Shown here in pieces: positions 32,591-33,343 of a DNA stretch of 33,343 nucleotides. Both the position numbers and the translations under genes were made by a program. Location of the stretch: NCBI RefSeq assembly GCF_947378715.1, contig NZ_CANCLE010000020.1:1-33343 (forward strand). The letters run 5' to 3'. Source of the DNA: Phenylobacterium aquaticum. Its GTDB lineage: Bacteria > Pseudomonadota > Alphaproteobacteria > Caulobacterales > Caulobacteraceae. Below the pieces are notes generated by a model, which did no database searches, had not been told where the DNA came from, and saw only the letters and a program-made list of their open reading frames with translations. The first letter of the stretch is position 1; each line of letters begins with the position of its first letter.

Positions 32591-33343
32591 TGACGAAAAC
32601 CTGGTTCATCACTGGCGTCTCCAGCGGCCTGGGCCGGGCCCTGGCCGAGGCCGCCCTGGCGGCGGGAGACCGCGTAGCCGGGACGGCGCGCCGCGAGGCC
32701 GAGGTCACGGCCTTTTCCGCCCTGGCCCCGGGCCGGTCGCTCGGCGTCCAGCTGGATGTCACCGACGAAGCCGCCGTGACGCGCGGCGTGGCCGAAGCCG
32801 CGGCGGCGTACGGCGCCATCGACGTACTGGTCAACAATGCCGGCTATGGCCTGATCGGCGCGGTCGAGGAGGTCAGCCTGGCCGAGGCGCGGGCCCAGTT
32901 CGAGGCCAATGTCTTCGGGCCGCTCGCCCTGATCCGCGCCGTCCTGCCGGCCATGCGGGCGCGGGGCGCGGGCCACATCATCAACATCACCTCGGTCTCC
33001 GGCCTGGCGGCCTGGTCCGGCACCGGGATCTATTGCGCCAGCAAGTTCGCGCTCGAAGCGCTGGGCGAGACCCTGGCCCAGGAGGTCGGGCCGCTGGGGA
33101 TCAAGGTGACCAATGTCGCGCCGGGCGGCCTGCGCACCGACTATGCCGGCCGCTCCATGATCCGCGCTGAAGGGCTGATCGGCGACTATGCCGGCACCGC
33201 CCACGAGGCCCCGCGCCTGCTCGGCGAATATGCGGGCCAGGAATCCGGCGATCCGGCCAAGGCCGCCCAGGCGATCCTGAAGCTGGTCGCCATGGAGGTA
33301 CCGCCCCTGCACCTGTTGCTGGGCGCCGACGCCATCCACTATG
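32590..33343 (+). CDS. Short-chain dehydrogenase/reductase, cut by the window end
   Basis: About 251 residues of an SDR are visible, and the reading frame is still open at the last base. It starts at ATG 32590, overlapping the TauD-type stop by one base. It has the cofactor motif T8-G9-VSS-G13-L-G15, the fold motif N82-N83-A84-G85 and the active-site Y148-CAS-K152. Part of the substrate loop after the LRTDYAGRS segment is also present. The sequence resembles the SDR subgroup with a TGVSSGLG start and an ISGLAAWSG-like region, which includes many oxidoreductases of unknown substrate. It probably acts on the product of the TauD-type enzyme, since the two are translationally coupled. The C-terminus lies outside the window. 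Confidence 0.9.
   Translation, partial: MTKTWFITGVSSGLGRALAEAALAAGDRVAGTARREAEVTAFSALAPGRSLGVQLDVTDEAAVTRGVAEAAAAYGAIDVLVNNAGYGLIGAVEEVSLAEARAQFEANVFGPLALIRAVLPAMRARGAGHIINITSVSGLAAWSGTGIYCASKFALEALGETLAQEVGPLGIKVTNVAPGGLRTDYAGRSMIRAEGLIGDYAGTAHEAPRLLGEYAGQESGDPAKAAQAILKLVAMEVPPLHLLLGADAIHY

Noticed and set aside
1..33343. Insertion sequences, CRISPR arrays, tRNA or rRNA genes, attachment sites
   Set aside because: I saw no transposase, no spaced direct repeats, no cloverleaf or rRNA sequence, and no integrase or flanking repeat pair.

Overview
The window is high-GC DNA from an alphaproteobacterium, most likely of the Caulobacteraceae type (Caulobacter/Phenylobacterium/Asticcacaulis relatives). 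The reasons are dense genes with start/stop overlaps, a large TonB-dependent receptor, oxidoreductase-rich catabolic clusters, and a promoter before the glycine riboswitch that fits the Caulobacter housekeeping consensus. Genus is an inference; no rRNA or tRNA gene is present.

Region 1 (about 200-9251, plus strand) is a compact cellulose-secretion operon: a 95-aa proline-rich protein, a fused BcsA-BcsB cellulose synthase, the outer-membrane exporter BcsC, and BcsD. Every junction overlaps (ATGA or TGATG), so the four genes are probably translationally coupled. The fusion plus BcsD resembles the acsAB-C-D arrangement of Komagataeibacter, the producer of crystalline cellulose ribbons. No BcsZ cellulase or BcsQ is seen inside the window.

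Region 2 (9343-11752) holds a small hypothetical gene, a promoter, a tandem glycine riboswitch and the serine hydroxymethyltransferase gene it should control. An AT-richer orphan gene of unknown function follows.

Region 3 (11971-20019) looks like a peptide-use cluster. A TonB-dependent receptor and a secreted or periplasmic zinc metalloprotease form a minus-strand operon. An Lrp/AsnC regulator is divergent from it. An exported M20-family amidohydrolase lies beyond, convergent with the regulator. Several dyads lie in the receptor/regulator intergenic region.

Region 4 (20380-24582, plus strand) is an oxidoreductase cluster: SDR dehydrogenase, GMC flavoprotein, MDR-family reductase, then a MobA-like nucleotidyltransferase. 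Region 5 (24579-27409) has a DsbD-like membrane protein and a metallophosphoesterase on the minus strand, and a ribokinase-family sugar kinase on the plus strand.

Region 6 (27406-33343) is a catabolic locus. A tightly coupled minus-strand operon encodes a Rieske oxygenase, a LigB-type dioxygenase, an acetamidase/formamidase and an AraC regulator. A TauD-type dioxygenase and an SDR (cut by the window edge) run divergently. The order hydroxylation, ring or C-C cleavage, amide hydrolysis suggests breakdown of an aromatic or amide-bearing compound, but the substrate cannot be read from the sequence. This locus and the BcsD-containing cellulose operon are the two most interesting systems here.
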